A stretch of 42,152 nucleotides of DNA from RGIG5579 sp045601445 (GCA_045601445.1 JAZRZQ010000117.1:1-42152); one strand, 5' to 3'. Positions 22,701 to 31,298 are shown, counted from the first letter of the stretch. The notes: generated by a model not told the origin, from the sequence alone. Translations and numbers: made by a program.

Positions 22701-22836
22701 CCAACTTCGATTGATCGGTTCCCGTGCCTGCGGCAGAATCCCCTTCAGCAGCGAGGACAGCCAGCGGGAAGCACGAAAACACCATCAAAAATGCCAGCAA
22801 AATCACCAGCGTTTTTGACAGGAATTTCTTCATCAT
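19711..22836 (-). CDS. Giant extracellular solute-binding protein with N-terminal carbohydrate-binding-like domains
   Basis: A 1041-residue protein, about twice the usual size of a sugar-binding protein. The Sec signal peptide (MMKKFLSKTLVILLAFLMVF ... PLAVLAAEG) has no good lipobox, so it is unclear how the protein stays at the cell. Two beta-sandwich, CBM-like regions follow: about residues 50-245 (NLVIRAEDYNVEK, WDFQIKETGNYHIFITYAPI) and about 270-450 (IEQIEAEIV, GQWVSWKFNVTEDGFYHITP). A helical linker comes next, then a complete extracellular solute-binding domain from about 600 (KIEVWTTSGRDQSTIMRSLI ... GTGPDVNLTVAS ... TADTNVTGVIMMKDCTEIEA). It is the first gene of the operon, and ATG 22836 has AGGAGGG 7 nt upstream. 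Probable role: surface capture of a polysaccharide or oligosaccharide and delivery to the permeases. Confidence 0.9.
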   Translation of the reverse strand: MMKKFLSKTLVILLAFLMVFSCFPLAVLAAEGDSAAGTGTDQSKLDEIKELLDANEYAEYRLLYGDAPNGKDNLVIRAEDYNVEKTDAKVQLDTYLGKEKSLMISETGDVVWDFQIKETGNYHIFITYAPIVNYDMDGDGKADLVSNSATIKRALLLDGTYPFKQSRYIELARVWKDQAAAETNDRGFVLDNDGNEVKPQKVEEPEWRTIVASDSTGYIVEPFLYYIEKGQHTITLAEVQEAFAIQEIRIVYDDSSISYEDYLKANEGKPDNAANGKIEQIEAEIVHRTSTNIIYPIYDRTSAATSPQSANNIYLNAVGGEKWQTAGQWVSWKFNVTEDGFYHITPRFLQSFAEGMYVTRDLRLDGARPFNEAGTLRFKYSDEWQLLPLTDGVIDEATGKERALKFYLTKGEHELEMWVALGGMAEVLSNVETSLSNINEYYLQILMLTGSEPDEYRDYEFGRLMPEVIKGLAAEAKNLYAISAELEAINGTKGSDSVTLDNVALLLERMAKDEDLIAPSFSELKDYIGNLGTWIMTARNQPLEFDYVLFVPASLDEKEVKSAGYRADATFWGAMVYEFKQFMMSWVSDYSSYGVRTAEGAENYAKIEVWTTSGRDQSTIMRSLISDSFTQKYNVAVDLKLVAGGSLLPATLSGTGPDVNLTVASATVINYAIRSAVLPCNPAGYVDAEGDTEEERAHKAKCREIFADYDQFVAANFEDAATVPLELYGVAYGLPETESFSMMFYRSDILLQLGLEIPETWDDVYNMLPILQTNNLQFGYHESLAGLLIMLYQRGLQLYRAPINEDEKTFAMSINLDSNEALETFKEMCELYTMYGFPYAYNFVNRFRTGEMPVAVAGYTTYSQLTIFAPELRGLWGFTILPGTTRTNEKGEVFVDHTADTNVTGVIMMKDCTEIEAAWNFMKWWVGTETQATYGQEYYALLGASGQYATANRNALLGMSWTADERAEIEKQFDWLQATPEMPGGYIVTRYVEFSFLAAYNDNEDPVEAMLDNIDSINSELSRKRAEFGLPTLEDYENTAK

Positions 22837-22875
22837 ACAGTTTCCCTCCTAAATTAGTCATTTGTATGTAGCGTA

Positions 22876-22904
22876 AGTTTAACACAAGCAAAAACCTTTG
22901 TCAA
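22876..22904 (-). promoter_or_regulatory. Promoter of the carbohydrate uptake operon
   Basis: Minus strand: consensus -35 TTGACA (22904-22899), 17-bp spacer, -10 TAAACT (22881-22876). The leader to ATG 22836 is about 30 nt. Confidence 0.85.
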
Positions 22905-23186
22905 GAAGCGAAAATACGCGGTAAATCAACACTTTTTCGCTTTTTTTCTCCCGTTTTCGCGGCGAGCACCCCCCTTCCAAGGCCGATCGTGTCAATTATT
23001 CTCTTTTCAAAATTGCACAAAAATCTATCAAAAAATATATCTACCGTATCAAAAATCAAAAAAATCATTGGTATTCAAGGCTTTTTCCGTTTCTTTTTTT
23101 CGAAATGTTATATTTTTGTATATTATTTCTCTGACTTCATTTTTCGCAAAAATTATATTTTTTCAAAAAATAACCGTTTCCGGAAG
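22905..23186. other. AT-rich intergenic region upstream of the sugar operon
   Basis: No supportable gene. The part next to the promoter carries the inverted repeat AAGCGAAAA (22906-22914) / TTTTCGCTT (22934-22942), 19 nt apart and adjoining the -35 box, a possible activator site. The remaining roughly 240 bp are A/T-rich, with nothing recognisable. Confidence 0.55.
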
Positions 23187-23220
23187 CAAAAAAAATCCCA
23201 CAATCGAAATTGTGAGATTT
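23187..23220 (-). terminator. Terminator of the rnhA-mnmA operon
   Basis: On the minus strand AAATCTCACAAT pairs with ATTGTGGGATTT (one mismatch) around a four-base loop, followed by eight T. Confidence 0.88.
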
Positions 23221-23286
23221 TAACAAAAACTAAATTCAAATTTCATCAAATTGCACATAACTTTGTGCGAGCACAAAAACCGAAAA

Positions 23287-24318
23287 TCAGCCAAGCACTT
23301 CTCCGCCGAACAAAAGAGTGCCGTCTGCGTAAAAGCAAGCGGACTGTCCCGCGGCCACACGGCGGGTCGGCTCGTCGAAAAGGACGCGCAGTCTCTTCCC
23401 CTCCCAGACAAGGCGGCAAGGCATCAACGCGCCGCGGTGACGGGTGCGAACCGAGATCTGCCCGTATCTGCCGAGGGTACGCTTGGTGCAGGAGACCCAA
23501 TGGATCCCCTCCACCTCGATCGAATCGGTCAGAAGCTCCTCGGCGCTTCCCAAAACCACGCGATTTTCTTTTGCGTCAAGCGAAGTGACGAAGACCCTCT
23601 CGCCCGCCGCAACCCCGAGTCCGCGGCGCTGACCGACGGTATAAAGGGAAACGCCGCCGTGACGGCCAAGCACCCTCCCCGTTTTGTCCACGAAGTCTCC
23701 CGCGGGAGTTTCTCCGCCGTTTTCCTTTAAAAAGCGGGCGGTATCCCCATCGGGAATGAAGCAGATCTCCATGCTTTCCTTTTCTTTTTGGCAAACGAGA
23801 TCGGCCGCGAGCGACTTGATGTCCTTTTTCTCCATTGAGGAGAGCGGAAACATCAATCGCGCAAGCTGGCGCTGCTCGAGCTTCCACAGAAAATAGCTCT
23901 GATCCTTTTTTTCGTCCTCCGCCCGAACGAGGCAAAAGCGGCCGTCCCTTTTTTTCACTCTTGCGTAATGCCCCGTCGCCACGAGGCGGATGCCCAAGCG
24001 GTCAGCCTCACCAAGCAAGGCGCGGATTTTCATTTTCCGATTACACTCCACGCAGGGATTGGGGGTTTTCGCCTCGCGGTACGATGCCACAAACGGCAGG
24101 ATCACCCTGCGGCGAAATTCCCTCTCGCGTGAGGCTACGACCAGCGGAATCCCGAGCTTTTCCGCAACGCGCGCGGCGCGCTCGGGAGAAGAACCCTCGC
24201 AAAACGAGAGATAGCACCCGACCACCTCGTAGCCCTCCTGCAGTAACAAGCGGGCGCAGGCGGCGCTGTCCACGCCGCCCGAAAGCCCGACGAGCACCTT
24301 TTCCTTCGTCGGTCTCAT
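23287..24318 (-). CDS. mnmA: tRNA-specific 2-thiouridylase MnmA
   Basis: A 343-residue cytoplasmic enzyme that thiolates U34 of tRNA(Lys/Glu/Gln) using ATP and persulfide sulfur. The PP-loop SGGVDSA is at residues 13-19. The catalytic cysteine is C89 in TPNPCVECNR and the partner cysteine is C186 in MEICFIPD. The tRNA-binding GHYARV motif and the C-terminal beta-barrel (YTVGQRRGLGV ... FDEPTRRVAAGQSACFYADG) are all present, so the protein is complete and likely active. The start ATG overlaps the end of rnhA by 4 nt (ATGA), so the two are translationally coupled. No cysteine desulfurase gene lies in the window. Confidence 0.97.
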   Translation of the reverse strand: MRPTKEKVLVGLSGGVDSAACARLLLQEGYEVVGCYLSFCEGSSPERAARVAEKLGIPLVVASREREFRRRVILPFVASYREAKTPNPCVECNRKMKIRALLGEADRLGIRLVATGHYARVKKRDGRFCLVRAEDEKKDQSYFLWKLEQRQLARLMFPLSSMEKKDIKSLAADLVCQKEKESMEICFIPDGDTARFLKENGGETPAGDFVDKTGRVLGRHGGVSLYTVGQRRGLGVAAGERVFVTSLDAKENRVVLGSAEELLTDSIEVEGIHWVSCTKRTLGRYGQISVRTRHRGALMPCRLVWEGKRLRVLFDEPTRRVAAGQSACFYADGTLLFGGEVLG

Positions 24319-24755
24319 TGCGCGACCCTCTGCGACTCCTGCACGGCGATCGCGTCACAGCGCTCGTTGTACGGGTGTCCCGCGTGGCCTCGGATCCAGG
24401 TAAAGCCGACCCGATGGCGCGAGAGCAGCTCTGCGAGCCTCTGCCAAAGATCCACGTTCAAAACGGGCTTTCTGTCGGCCTTTTTCCAGCCCTTGGCCAT
24501 CCACGAGCGAAGCCAGCCCTTTTCAATGGCATCGACCACGTACTTTGAATCGCTGACAATATCCACCTCGCACGGCTCCTTCAAGGCCGAAAGAGCGGCG
24601 ATCACCGCCATCAGCTCCATTCGGTTGTTGGTCGTGTTGGCCTCACCGCCGCTGACGCATTTTTCTCTTCCCTCGTACACCAAAATCGCACAATACCCTC
24701 CGGGGCCGGGGTTTCCCGAGCAAGCCCCGTCGGTATATACCGTTACCAGTTTCAC
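24315..24755 (-). CDS. rnhA: Ribonuclease HI
   Basis: A 146-residue endonuclease that cleaves RNA in RNA-DNA hybrids. The catalytic acidic residues are all in place: D9 (YTDGACSGNPGPGG), E47 (TTNNRMELMA), D69 (IVSDSKYVVDAI) and D134 (NERCDAIAV), with H124 in IRGHAGHPYNE. The handle region GWKKADRKPVLNVDLW is of the type found in E. coli-like RNase HI. It is the first gene of a two-gene operon with mnmA, and the pairing is probably organisational rather than functional. Confidence 0.97.
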   Translation of the reverse strand: MKLVTVYTDGACSGNPGPGGYCAILVYEGREKCVSGGEANTTNNRMELMAVIAALSALKEPCEVDIVSDSKYVVDAIEKGWLRSWMAKGWKKADRKPVLNVDLWQRLAELLSRHRVGFTWIRGHAGHPYNERCDAIAVQESQRVAQ

Positions 24756-24784
24756 GCGCGCTCTCCTTTTTCTTGATTGGCTTC

Positions 24785-24813
24785 ATTATACACAAAAAAG
24801 CACTCTCTGAAAA
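24785..24813 (-). promoter_or_regulatory. Promoter of rnhA-mnmA
   Basis: Minus strand: -10 TATAAT (24790-24785), 17-bp spacer, -35 TTTTCA (24813-24808). Confidence 0.7.
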
Positions 24814-24840
24814 GTCCTTTTCAAAAAAAGACGTTTTTTC

Positions 24841-24869
24841 TTGTGTTTTTCCCGCACTTGATGTAAAAT
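24841..24869 (+). promoter_or_regulatory. Promoter of the small lipoprotein gene
   Basis: -35 TTGTGT (24841-24846), 17-bp spacer, -10 TAAAAT (24864-24869). It lies back to back with the rnhA promoter. Confidence 0.7.
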
Positions 24870-24894
24870 GGCATCAGAACCAAAGGAGGACGCT

Positions 24895-25377
24895 ATGACA
24901 AGATTCCGTTTACTTCTTCTTTTACTCTTATCGGCGCTGATTCTTTGCGCCTGCGCCCCGCAGAGCGATGCCGCCCCGACGGCGTTTGTGAAGGAAGGCT
25001 TTCAGATCACGCTCCCTGCCTCGCTTACCGAGCGGGAGAGCGAAGCCTTTTTACTGCTGGCCGATACCGAGCGCAGCGTCGCCGTTTACCGCACCCCGTT
25101 TTCGGACACCGAGGGGGGCGAATTTTCCCACGAAGAGGGCCTTGAGGCCTTCGCGGTGCGTTATTGCGAAGCAAGCGGCATCGATCAGGCGCTCACAAAC
25201 GAGAACGGCCTGCTGTACCTGACCCTTGCCCCCACCGACGACGCCCTGCGCCACCGTCTTTATTTCTATCGTGGCGGCGACGCCTTCTGGATCGTCGATT
25301 TCGGCGTAGCCAAGGAGCTGTTCCCCGCGGCGGAAAAGACACTCGCGTCCGAGGCCGCCACCGTCAGGCTTCCGTAA
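24895..25377 (+). CDS. Hypothetical lipoprotein
   Basis: A 160-residue protein. ATG 24895 is chosen because AAGGAGG lies directly upstream and it opens a lipoprotein signal (MTRFRLLLLLLLSALILCAC) with the lipidated Cys in the ILCAC box. The upstream in-frame ATG at 24868 lies inside the -10 box. The mature part of about 135 residues reads like a small alpha/beta domain (FQITLPASLTERESEAFLLL, RSVAVYRTPFSD, HRLYFYRGGDAFWIVDFGVA). This resembles membrane-anchored proteins that handle a surface partner, but no family is recognised. The gene is monocistronic, with its own promoter and terminator, and separates mnmA-rnhA from the capsid module. Confidence 0.8.
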   Translation: MTRFRLLLLLLLSALILCACAPQSDAAPTAFVKEGFQITLPASLTERESEAFLLLADTERSVAVYRTPFSDTEGGEFSHEEGLEAFAVRYCEASGIDQALTNENGLLYLTLAPTDDALRHRLYFYRGGDAFWIVDFGVAKELFPAAEKTLASEAATVRLP

Positions 25378-25411
25378 AAAAATCCGCAGAAGAAATCTTC
25401 TGCGGATTTTT

Positions 25412-25412
<1 letters not shown>
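25378..25412. terminator. Bidirectional terminator between the lipoprotein gene and the capsid module
   Basis: AATCCGCAGAAGA (25381-25393) pairs with TCTTCTGCGGATT (25396-25408), with A and T runs on the two sides. Confidence 0.93.
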
Positions 25413-26135
<723 letters not shown>

Positions 26136-26152
<17 letters not shown>

Positions 26153-27869
26153 GGTTTAACTCCTTTACGCGTTGATCGGTGATCCTGCCCTGAAGCTCGA
26201 TGCCGTAAAGATGAAGGGGCAGGTCCCCGTTTGCATCGAGGCAAAGCGCCATCGTCCGAAACGCTCTGAGAGCGCTCGGTCGCGAACGCAAAGAGACGTA
26301 TTCGCTCGACGGCAATTCCAGCACCTGCTCCTCCGTTTCGCCGAGGTCGGTGGAAAGGGACAGCCAAACCTTGCCGCCGAGCGGGGTCTTTTCGTAGAGA
26401 TTGACCCGAAACAGATGCTTTTCCTTTCCCGCCTCGGAAAAATCCAGCGCACGGCTGCTCCAATGCGCCCGAATCGGCTCGCCCGCGTCACTCTCTCCGC
26501 CGACGCAGTAGATGCTCTCCCCGTCGCAGAAATACAATTCCCGCTCCGCTTGACAGAAACGGCGGGGCGAAACGGGCAATTCGTAATAGTAAAACAGCTT
26601 TTGCCTGCTGTGATAGACGTATACGCGCCCATCGAACACCAGATACAGCTCCATGGTCTTCTTTCTTAAGAACATTCTCGCCTGTCGCAGATCTTCCTCG
26701 GCCAGCGCCGCGGCGATCGGATCGGAAAAGGAAACGGCGTTCCTTTCGTCCCGCACGTTCGTGGAGATCCAGCGATAAAGCCCGCCCTCCGAAATCGTGC
26801 AGGGGTCGTTTTCCAAAAGCAGCGCCTGCCCCTCGGCAAGATTTCCCCGCAGATCGGACAGCGGCAGGACGGGAAAGGCCGCCACAAGCTTTCCGTTCGT
26901 GCCCGTCTGATACTCCAGATACGAGTAATACGCCGCCGAATCGGTAAAGATGAGCTGTCGGTCGTAATGCCGCAGGATGGCGGTGACGGGCGCGCCGTTT
27001 CCGATCAGGGTATAGCCCGTTTCGGGGAAATACTCCATACAGGGCTTGCCGTCCACCACGCCGCTGTGATAGCGCATGGAAAGATCGCTTCGGTTGCCGT
27101 ACAGAAAGGCGCGGGTGTCGTTCGCACCGCCGAAGCCGAGTGCAAAGCGGCAGTTTTGGATGCGGTCGGACACGTCCGGCTCGGAGATCTCGTACCAGAT
27201 CTCCAGCGTATCCGTCCCTGCGGGCGGCGCCTCGCTAAAGCAAAACTGAAGTCTCGTCCAGTCGTAGCAATAGACCGATTCCGCTACCTCCTCGCCCCGA
27301 TGAAGCACCTTTATCATCCGCTTGACCGAGGGGATCGCGGGCTGAAAATAAAGGTCCTCCCCCGTCGGGGAATAGCTCTGCCGCACGGTGCGCGTGAGAA
27401 GGTTGACCTCCTCGAATACCTCGCCGCCGCCCTTGGGCGGGGTTGCCACCATCACAAGCGGCACGTAAGGCTCCGGCTCGCAAAGGGCCTCGCCGTCAAA
27501 TTTTCGGATGCCCGCACCCGTCAGAAGATACAGCGAGCGGTAAAAGGGGAAAAACGAGATCTCCTCCTCCCCCGGCACCTCTCCCTCAACGGGGGACAGC
27601 GAATCGAAGCCCTCTCTCGACGCATACAGCGTCGAGCCTGCGACGGCAAGATACCACGCCTCTCCCTCCAGGGAGCCGAACCAGATCCCGCGCAATCCCT
27701 CTTGTGACCATACGCGGGCAAAGCCGTCGCGCTTTTTTAATTTGCCGCCCTCGGTCACCTTGAAATTGAGCATATCGGGGCTTTCGGTAACGTCCAATTC
27801 ATAGGAAGCATCGCGCGAGACGCGCAGTCCCGCAAACCGCTCCAGCCGAAGAGTATAGTCCTTTGCCAT
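26136..27869 (-). CDS. Phage head-completion/stopper-like or tail-hub protein
   Basis: A 577-residue protein starting at ATG 27869 after GGAGGCGATTCG. The N-terminus (ERFAGLRVSRDASYELDVTE, SPDMLNFKVTEGGKLKKRDG) matches the opening of many short-tailed-phage proteins that load onto the portal, where a short 'N-terminal Asn, then kRdGf' segment precedes beta-propeller-like repeats. The body is beta-rich, with repeated strand pairs (AWYLAVAGSTLYAS, RSLYLLTGAGIRKF, RQLIFTDSAAYYSYL, ELYFCDGESIYCVGGES) suggesting propeller blades. It has no enzymatic motif. The likely role, comparable to P22 gp10, is to close the portal channel after DNA filling. The structural class is reasonably supported; the exact role is inferred from gene order. 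Confidence 0.6.
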
Positions 27870-27881
27870 CGAATCGCCTCC

Positions 27882-28262
27882 TTAAAACAAGCCGCGGATC
27901 TTGTGACGGCGCCCCTTGCGGCATCGCAAGCGGAGCTGATCGGCCTGTCTGGAATAGAGCTGATAGAAAAAGCCGGCTCGCGCAGGCTCCTCCTCGTGAA
28001 GCAGAAACGCCGCCAAGCCAAGCGGGATGAGCGAAGCGGTGATCGCGTCCGCATAGCCGATCTCCTGATCGAGCGAATCAATGCGCATCGCAGAGCCCTG
28101 CGGGGCGCATTTTTCTCCCCGCAGGGTACAGTCAAGCTCCCTGAGCTCGGCCAGAAACAGGTTAATCAGCTTCGGCGCGCGGTCGGCAAAGCCCTCGGCG
28201 TTACCGTCGCCCCGCTCTCCGATGAGAGCGAGGCTTTTTTCATAGATTTCTCTTCCCGTCAT
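27882..28262 (-). CDS. Head-tail adaptor-like protein
   Basis: A 126-residue helical protein starting at ATG 28262. The pattern REIYEKSLALIGERGDGNAE, RAPKLINLFLAELRELDCTL, then ADAITASLIPLGLAAFLLHE with a C-terminal helix and basic tail (RCRKGRRHKIRGLF) is that of small alpha-helical connector proteins (gp6/gp4 type). These form a ring under the portal. The gene sits between the capsid and stopper-like genes, exactly where such adaptors lie in phage head modules. Sequence similarity alone would not be decisive. Confidence 0.6.
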   Translation of the reverse strand: MTGREIYEKSLALIGERGDGNAEGFADRAPKLINLFLAELRELDCTLRGEKCAPQGSAMRIDSLDQEIGYADAITASLIPLGLAAFLLHEEEPARAGFFYQLYSRQADQLRLRCRKGRRHKIRGLF

Positions 28263-28283
28263 CGTGCGCCCTTACCCTTTGCT

Positions 28284-29120
28284 TCAGATCGCAGACTCTT
28301 CGGCGGGAGCAAGATTCAAGAAGACCATCTCCTTGGGGTAAACGATCTTCGCGCCGTAAAGATGCAGTCCCTTGACGGCGTCACCGTGGCGAAGCTCGGG
28401 CTCGTAGGCCTTGACGGCGGAAACCTGCTCGGCAAAGGCGATGGCGCGGCCGGTTCTGGCGATACAGCGGTAGCTGCCGTCTTCGTTTTGCTGAATGTTG
28501 TTGGTCACGTAGATGTCAAAGCCCATAAAGCTGCCGATGTAGCCTCTGCCAAGCGCATCGACGTTGTCGGTGGAGCGAAGCACCTTGGCAAGCACCAGCT
28601 TCTGCTCGATGGCAGGGGGAACCTCCAGACTGATCTTGGTCGAGTTGGGCACGTTGTGCTCCATCAGAATGCGGCGTGCATCGGCAATGGCAGAGATGAC
28701 GTTGGTGCTGGTCACCGCGTCGTTATCAATGACCTCGACCGCATCGTCGGTCAGAGAGTAAACGTAGCGGTCGGCAACGTCGGACAGAGCGTTGGAAGCT
28801 TCCTTCATCGCCGCCTGCATCAAGCCCTTCTTGGACTGTGCCAGATCGATCGAATCCAAGAAGAAGTTGAAGCCCTTGGCCTGATCGATGATGAGCGTTC
28901 TCTCGTGGTCGGAGAGCACCTCCGCGGCGGGCATATCCTTGTTTTTGGTGTAGTCAAAGACCGTGACCGGCCCGATGCCGCAGATCTTGACGCGGTCTCC
29001 CTCGCCACGGATCTCTCCTTCGAAATCGCGCGAGCAAAGGCGAACGCCGACGTAGTCCTTTTCCAGTTCGGTGTAGAGCGTTTCGCTCCAAAGAGTGGGG
29101 ATAAAATTGGTGATAGCCAT
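28284..29120 (-). CDS. Major capsid protein, HK97-fold (P22 coat-like)
   Basis: A 278-residue shell protein. Hallmarks of the P22/gp5-like coat family are readable: N-arm MAITNFIPTLWSETLYTELE, DYVGVRLCSRDFEGEIRGEG, the strand DRVKICGIGPVTVFDY, LIIDQAKGFNFFLDSIDLAQ, then ADRYVYSLTDDAVEVI. The second half (SLEVPPAIEQKLVLAKVLRS, GYIGSFMGFDIYVTNN, IAFAEQVSAVKAYEPELRHG) forms the A-domain and the P-loop strands. It is complete, with no frameshift, and ATG 29120 is preceded by AAAGGAAAAAC. The upstream scaffold gene and downstream adaptor gene are in canonical order. Confidence 0.88.
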   Translation of the reverse strand: MAITNFIPTLWSETLYTELEKDYVGVRLCSRDFEGEIRGEGDRVKICGIGPVTVFDYTKNKDMPAAEVLSDHERTLIIDQAKGFNFFLDSIDLAQSKKGLMQAAMKEASNALSDVADRYVYSLTDDAVEVIDNDAVTSTNVISAIADARRILMEHNVPNSTKISLEVPPAIEQKLVLAKVLRSTDNVDALGRGYIGSFMGFDIYVTNNIQQNEDGSYRCIARTGRAIAFAEQVSAVKAYEPELRHGDAVKGLHLYGAKIVYPKEMVFLNLAPAEESAI

Positions 29121-29152
29121 TTTGTTTTTCCTTTCTTTTCAGTGTTGTTCGG

Positions 29153-29662
29153 TCAGTTCCACTTTTCCATGGATTTCAGGATCGCGCCGTAGTGCTTTTT
29201 GATCTCACTGCGGCTCATCGCACGGACCGCCTCGGGCGAAAAATAATCCTGCTCCGCGCCGTCGTGGCGCAGCTTGGGCGGCGCTTTTTTAGCGTTTTCG
29301 AGGTTCACCCTCTCCACGCGCTCCTGCTCCTTGGCCTTTTGAAGCGTATAAAGGGCAAACGAGGCCGAAAGGCTCTCGCCTTTTTCCACTCGCTCCCAGA
29401 CCTCCTGCGGGATCTGTTCGGCCTTGACGTCCTCAAACAAGGAGCGAAACAGCGCAATGTCTTCCTCCATCGCCTTCTGCTTCTCCTCGCGGGAGAGCGT
29501 TTCCTCCGAAAGTGCCTGCTCGGTCTCGGACTTCTCCTCGGCCGCCGTCTGTTCCGAGTCAAGCTCCTCCTCGGCCGCGGCCTTTTTCGCAGCAAGCTCC
29601 TCCACGGAGACCTCTCCCGATTCCTTCGGATCGTCCTTGAGCATACGGGTCTTCTTTTTCAT
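29153..29662 (-). CDS. Capsid scaffold-like protein
   Basis: A 169-residue, highly charged, helix-forming protein. About residues 15-75 are acidic and coiled-coil-like (SVEELAAKKAAAEEELDSEQ), followed by a middle helix and a C-terminal helix-turn-helix (SPEAVRAMSRSEIKKHYGAI followed by LKSMEKW). Scaffolds of P22- and SPP1-like phages share this composition and a basic C-terminal coat-binding helix. ATG 29662 has GGAGGAACGA upstream. It lies between portal and capsid genes, the standard position. The assignment rests on composition and gene order. Confidence 0.72.
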   Translation of the reverse strand: MKKKTRMLKDDPKESGEVSVEELAAKKAAAEEELDSEQTAAEEKSETEQALSEETLSREEKQKAMEEDIALFRSLFEDVKAEQIPQEVWERVEKGESLSASFALYTLQKAKEQERVERVNLENAKKAPPKLRHDGAEQDYFSPEAVRAMSRSEIKKHYGAILKSMEKWN

Positions 29663-29671
29663 TCGTTCCTC

Positions 29672-31267
29672 CTATCTATTTTCAGGCATCTCGCCTTGAA
29701 AATCTTGACTGATCTCGCCCGCGAGCGCATTCTCCTCTTCGCGGACCTGCTCCAAAAGCTCCTCTTTTTTGGCAATGTAGCCGTCGGGCAGACGCTCCAG
29801 ATACTGCGAAAAGCGGATCTTGCCCGCGCTGAGAAGGTGGTCGAGCGTGGAGACCTGCGCGATCTCCGACCAATGGCTGGACGCACCGACCTGCGCCGAG
29901 CAGGAGAAGATGACGTCCGTGATCGCCGCAAAGGCAAGACTGCCGCCCACCAGCTCGCCCTTTTCGCGAAACAGCAGCACACGAGCGGGGTCGTAGTAGT
30001 GCAAAATGAAGTCCAGCCAGATCATACCCAGCCGCTCCACCGCGGCGTACAGCGCTCTCTTTTGCAACTCCAGCGGCACACTCGAGGACTGCTGAAGGGC
30101 AATGATCGCGCTGGTGTTTTCGGGCGGAGCATTTCCAAGCGCCGCGTCGGTCGCGCCCATCAGATCCTTCGTGACGCCGATGGTCATATTGATTACGTCC
30201 AAAAAGCCTGCCTGCAGGCTGCCCGGCTCCATCCGAAGCGCGGCGTTTTCGACCGGCCCGTTGACCGCCACGGCCTCTCCGATCTCCCCCGTCCATTCGT
30301 CGATCAGGTTCGCGTTATACATCACCTTCGAGAAGGACACGTCCATCATGTGCTTCATCACCATCGCAAAGGCCTTGTTGATATAAAGCTGATTCTCCAC
30401 CAGCGCGCTGGCAACAGCCTCCCCGTGATAGCAGTTTTTCACTCGCTCCCAATTCATCAGCACCACGGGGTACAGCTCGAGCCCCGTGTCCCGCTCGCCG
30501 GCGATCACAAGGCTCTGACAGCTCTTGCGGAAATGTACCGTGTTGTTTTTCTTATACAGCTTGATGACGTAGGTCGCCTTCGTGCCGACAAGCTCCTTCT
30601 GCCCGAAATCGCCCGATTGCTCCGCCACGTCCGAATCGGGGCGGATCAGAGCAATTTCATCCTCAGAGGCGCCGTTTTCCCTTGCCTCCTCCCGCAAGCG
30701 CGAGACCAATTCGCGCCCCGTTAACAGAATGTAGGGCTGATCCTCCACGCAGGGGTTGTTCACGTCACCGAAAAAGACCTGCGTGCCGTCGACGAGGCTT
30801 GTGACGAAATCCCCGCGGAAGCCCTGCGCGCTCTTCTTATCGGGGTCCCAATAGACGTACAAAAACAGATCGCCCGTAACGGCCGCATCCTGCAGACCCA
30901 TCGTCAGAAGTCGGTCGATCTTGTCCTTGTCAAAGCGGTAGTTGACGTATCGCGTCAGCAAGCGGCAGGCCTCGTCCACCGTTTTTCGCTTCTCCCGATC
31001 GGAGACCAGCTCCATTCCCTCGGCAGAAAAATGAAGTGAGAGCTTTTGGCTCATAATGGTCGAGATGAAATAATTGATGACACGCTTGAACAGATTGAAT
31101 ACGGGCGTGGGCAGATCCCCCGCGGGAACGCCGTGCCACTGATCCCCGCGGTAAAAGCGTTCGTTGCGGTTGACGGTGTCGTACAGTCCGATCAGTCGGT
31201 TATATTCCCTGCCCTTCTCCAAGAGGGCAAAATCCTCGCTGAGTGTCTTTTTATCTTCGCCGTTCAT
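29672..31267 (-). CDS. Phage portal protein
   Basis: A 531-residue portal subunit; twelve copies would form the DNA entry pore of the head. ATG 31267 is chosen because AAGG lies 5 nt upstream; the in-frame GTG 31273 is too close to that site. The segment RFYRGDQWHGVPAGDLPTPV followed by FNLFKRVINYFIS is a recurring N-terminal portal signature in phages of Firmicutes. Later segments GDLFLYVYWDPDKKSAQGFR, HGEAVASALVENQLYINKAF, VTKDLMGATDAALGNAPPEN and TSAIIALQQSSSVPLELQKR correspond to the wing, stem and tunnel region of the fold. First gene of the module, with its own promoter. No terminase gene lies upstream; the next gene is a host YitT gene. Confidence 0.88.
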   Translation of the reverse strand: MNGEDKKTLSEDFALLEKGREYNRLIGLYDTVNRNERFYRGDQWHGVPAGDLPTPVFNLFKRVINYFISTIMSQKLSLHFSAEGMELVSDREKRKTVDEACRLLTRYVNYRFDKDKIDRLLTMGLQDAAVTGDLFLYVYWDPDKKSAQGFRGDFVTSLVDGTQVFFGDVNNPCVEDQPYILLTGRELVSRLREEARENGASEDEIALIRPDSDVAEQSGDFGQKELVGTKATYVIKLYKKNNTVHFRKSCQSLVIAGERDTGLELYPVVLMNWERVKNCYHGEAVASALVENQLYINKAFAMVMKHMMDVSFSKVMYNANLIDEWTGEIGEAVAVNGPVENAALRMEPGSLQAGFLDVINMTIGVTKDLMGATDAALGNAPPENTSAIIALQQSSSVPLELQKRALYAAVERLGMIWLDFILHYYDPARVLLFREKGELVGGSLAFAAITDVIFSCSAQVGASSHWSEIAQVSTLDHLLSAGKIRFSQYLERLPDGYIAKKEELLEQVREEENALAGEISQDFQGEMPENR

Positions 31268-31298
31268 AGTCACCTTCCCTTTCGCATTTTGTGTGCGG

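Noticed and set aside
19672..22818. Long plus-strand open frame opposite the solute-binding protein gene
   Set aside because: Low-complexity composition without domain signatures; the minus strand encodes a clear signal peptide and binding-protein motifs.
22989..23588. Plus-strand frame entering the mnmA region
   Set aside because: AT-rich non-coding composition in its first half, antisense to mnmA in its second.
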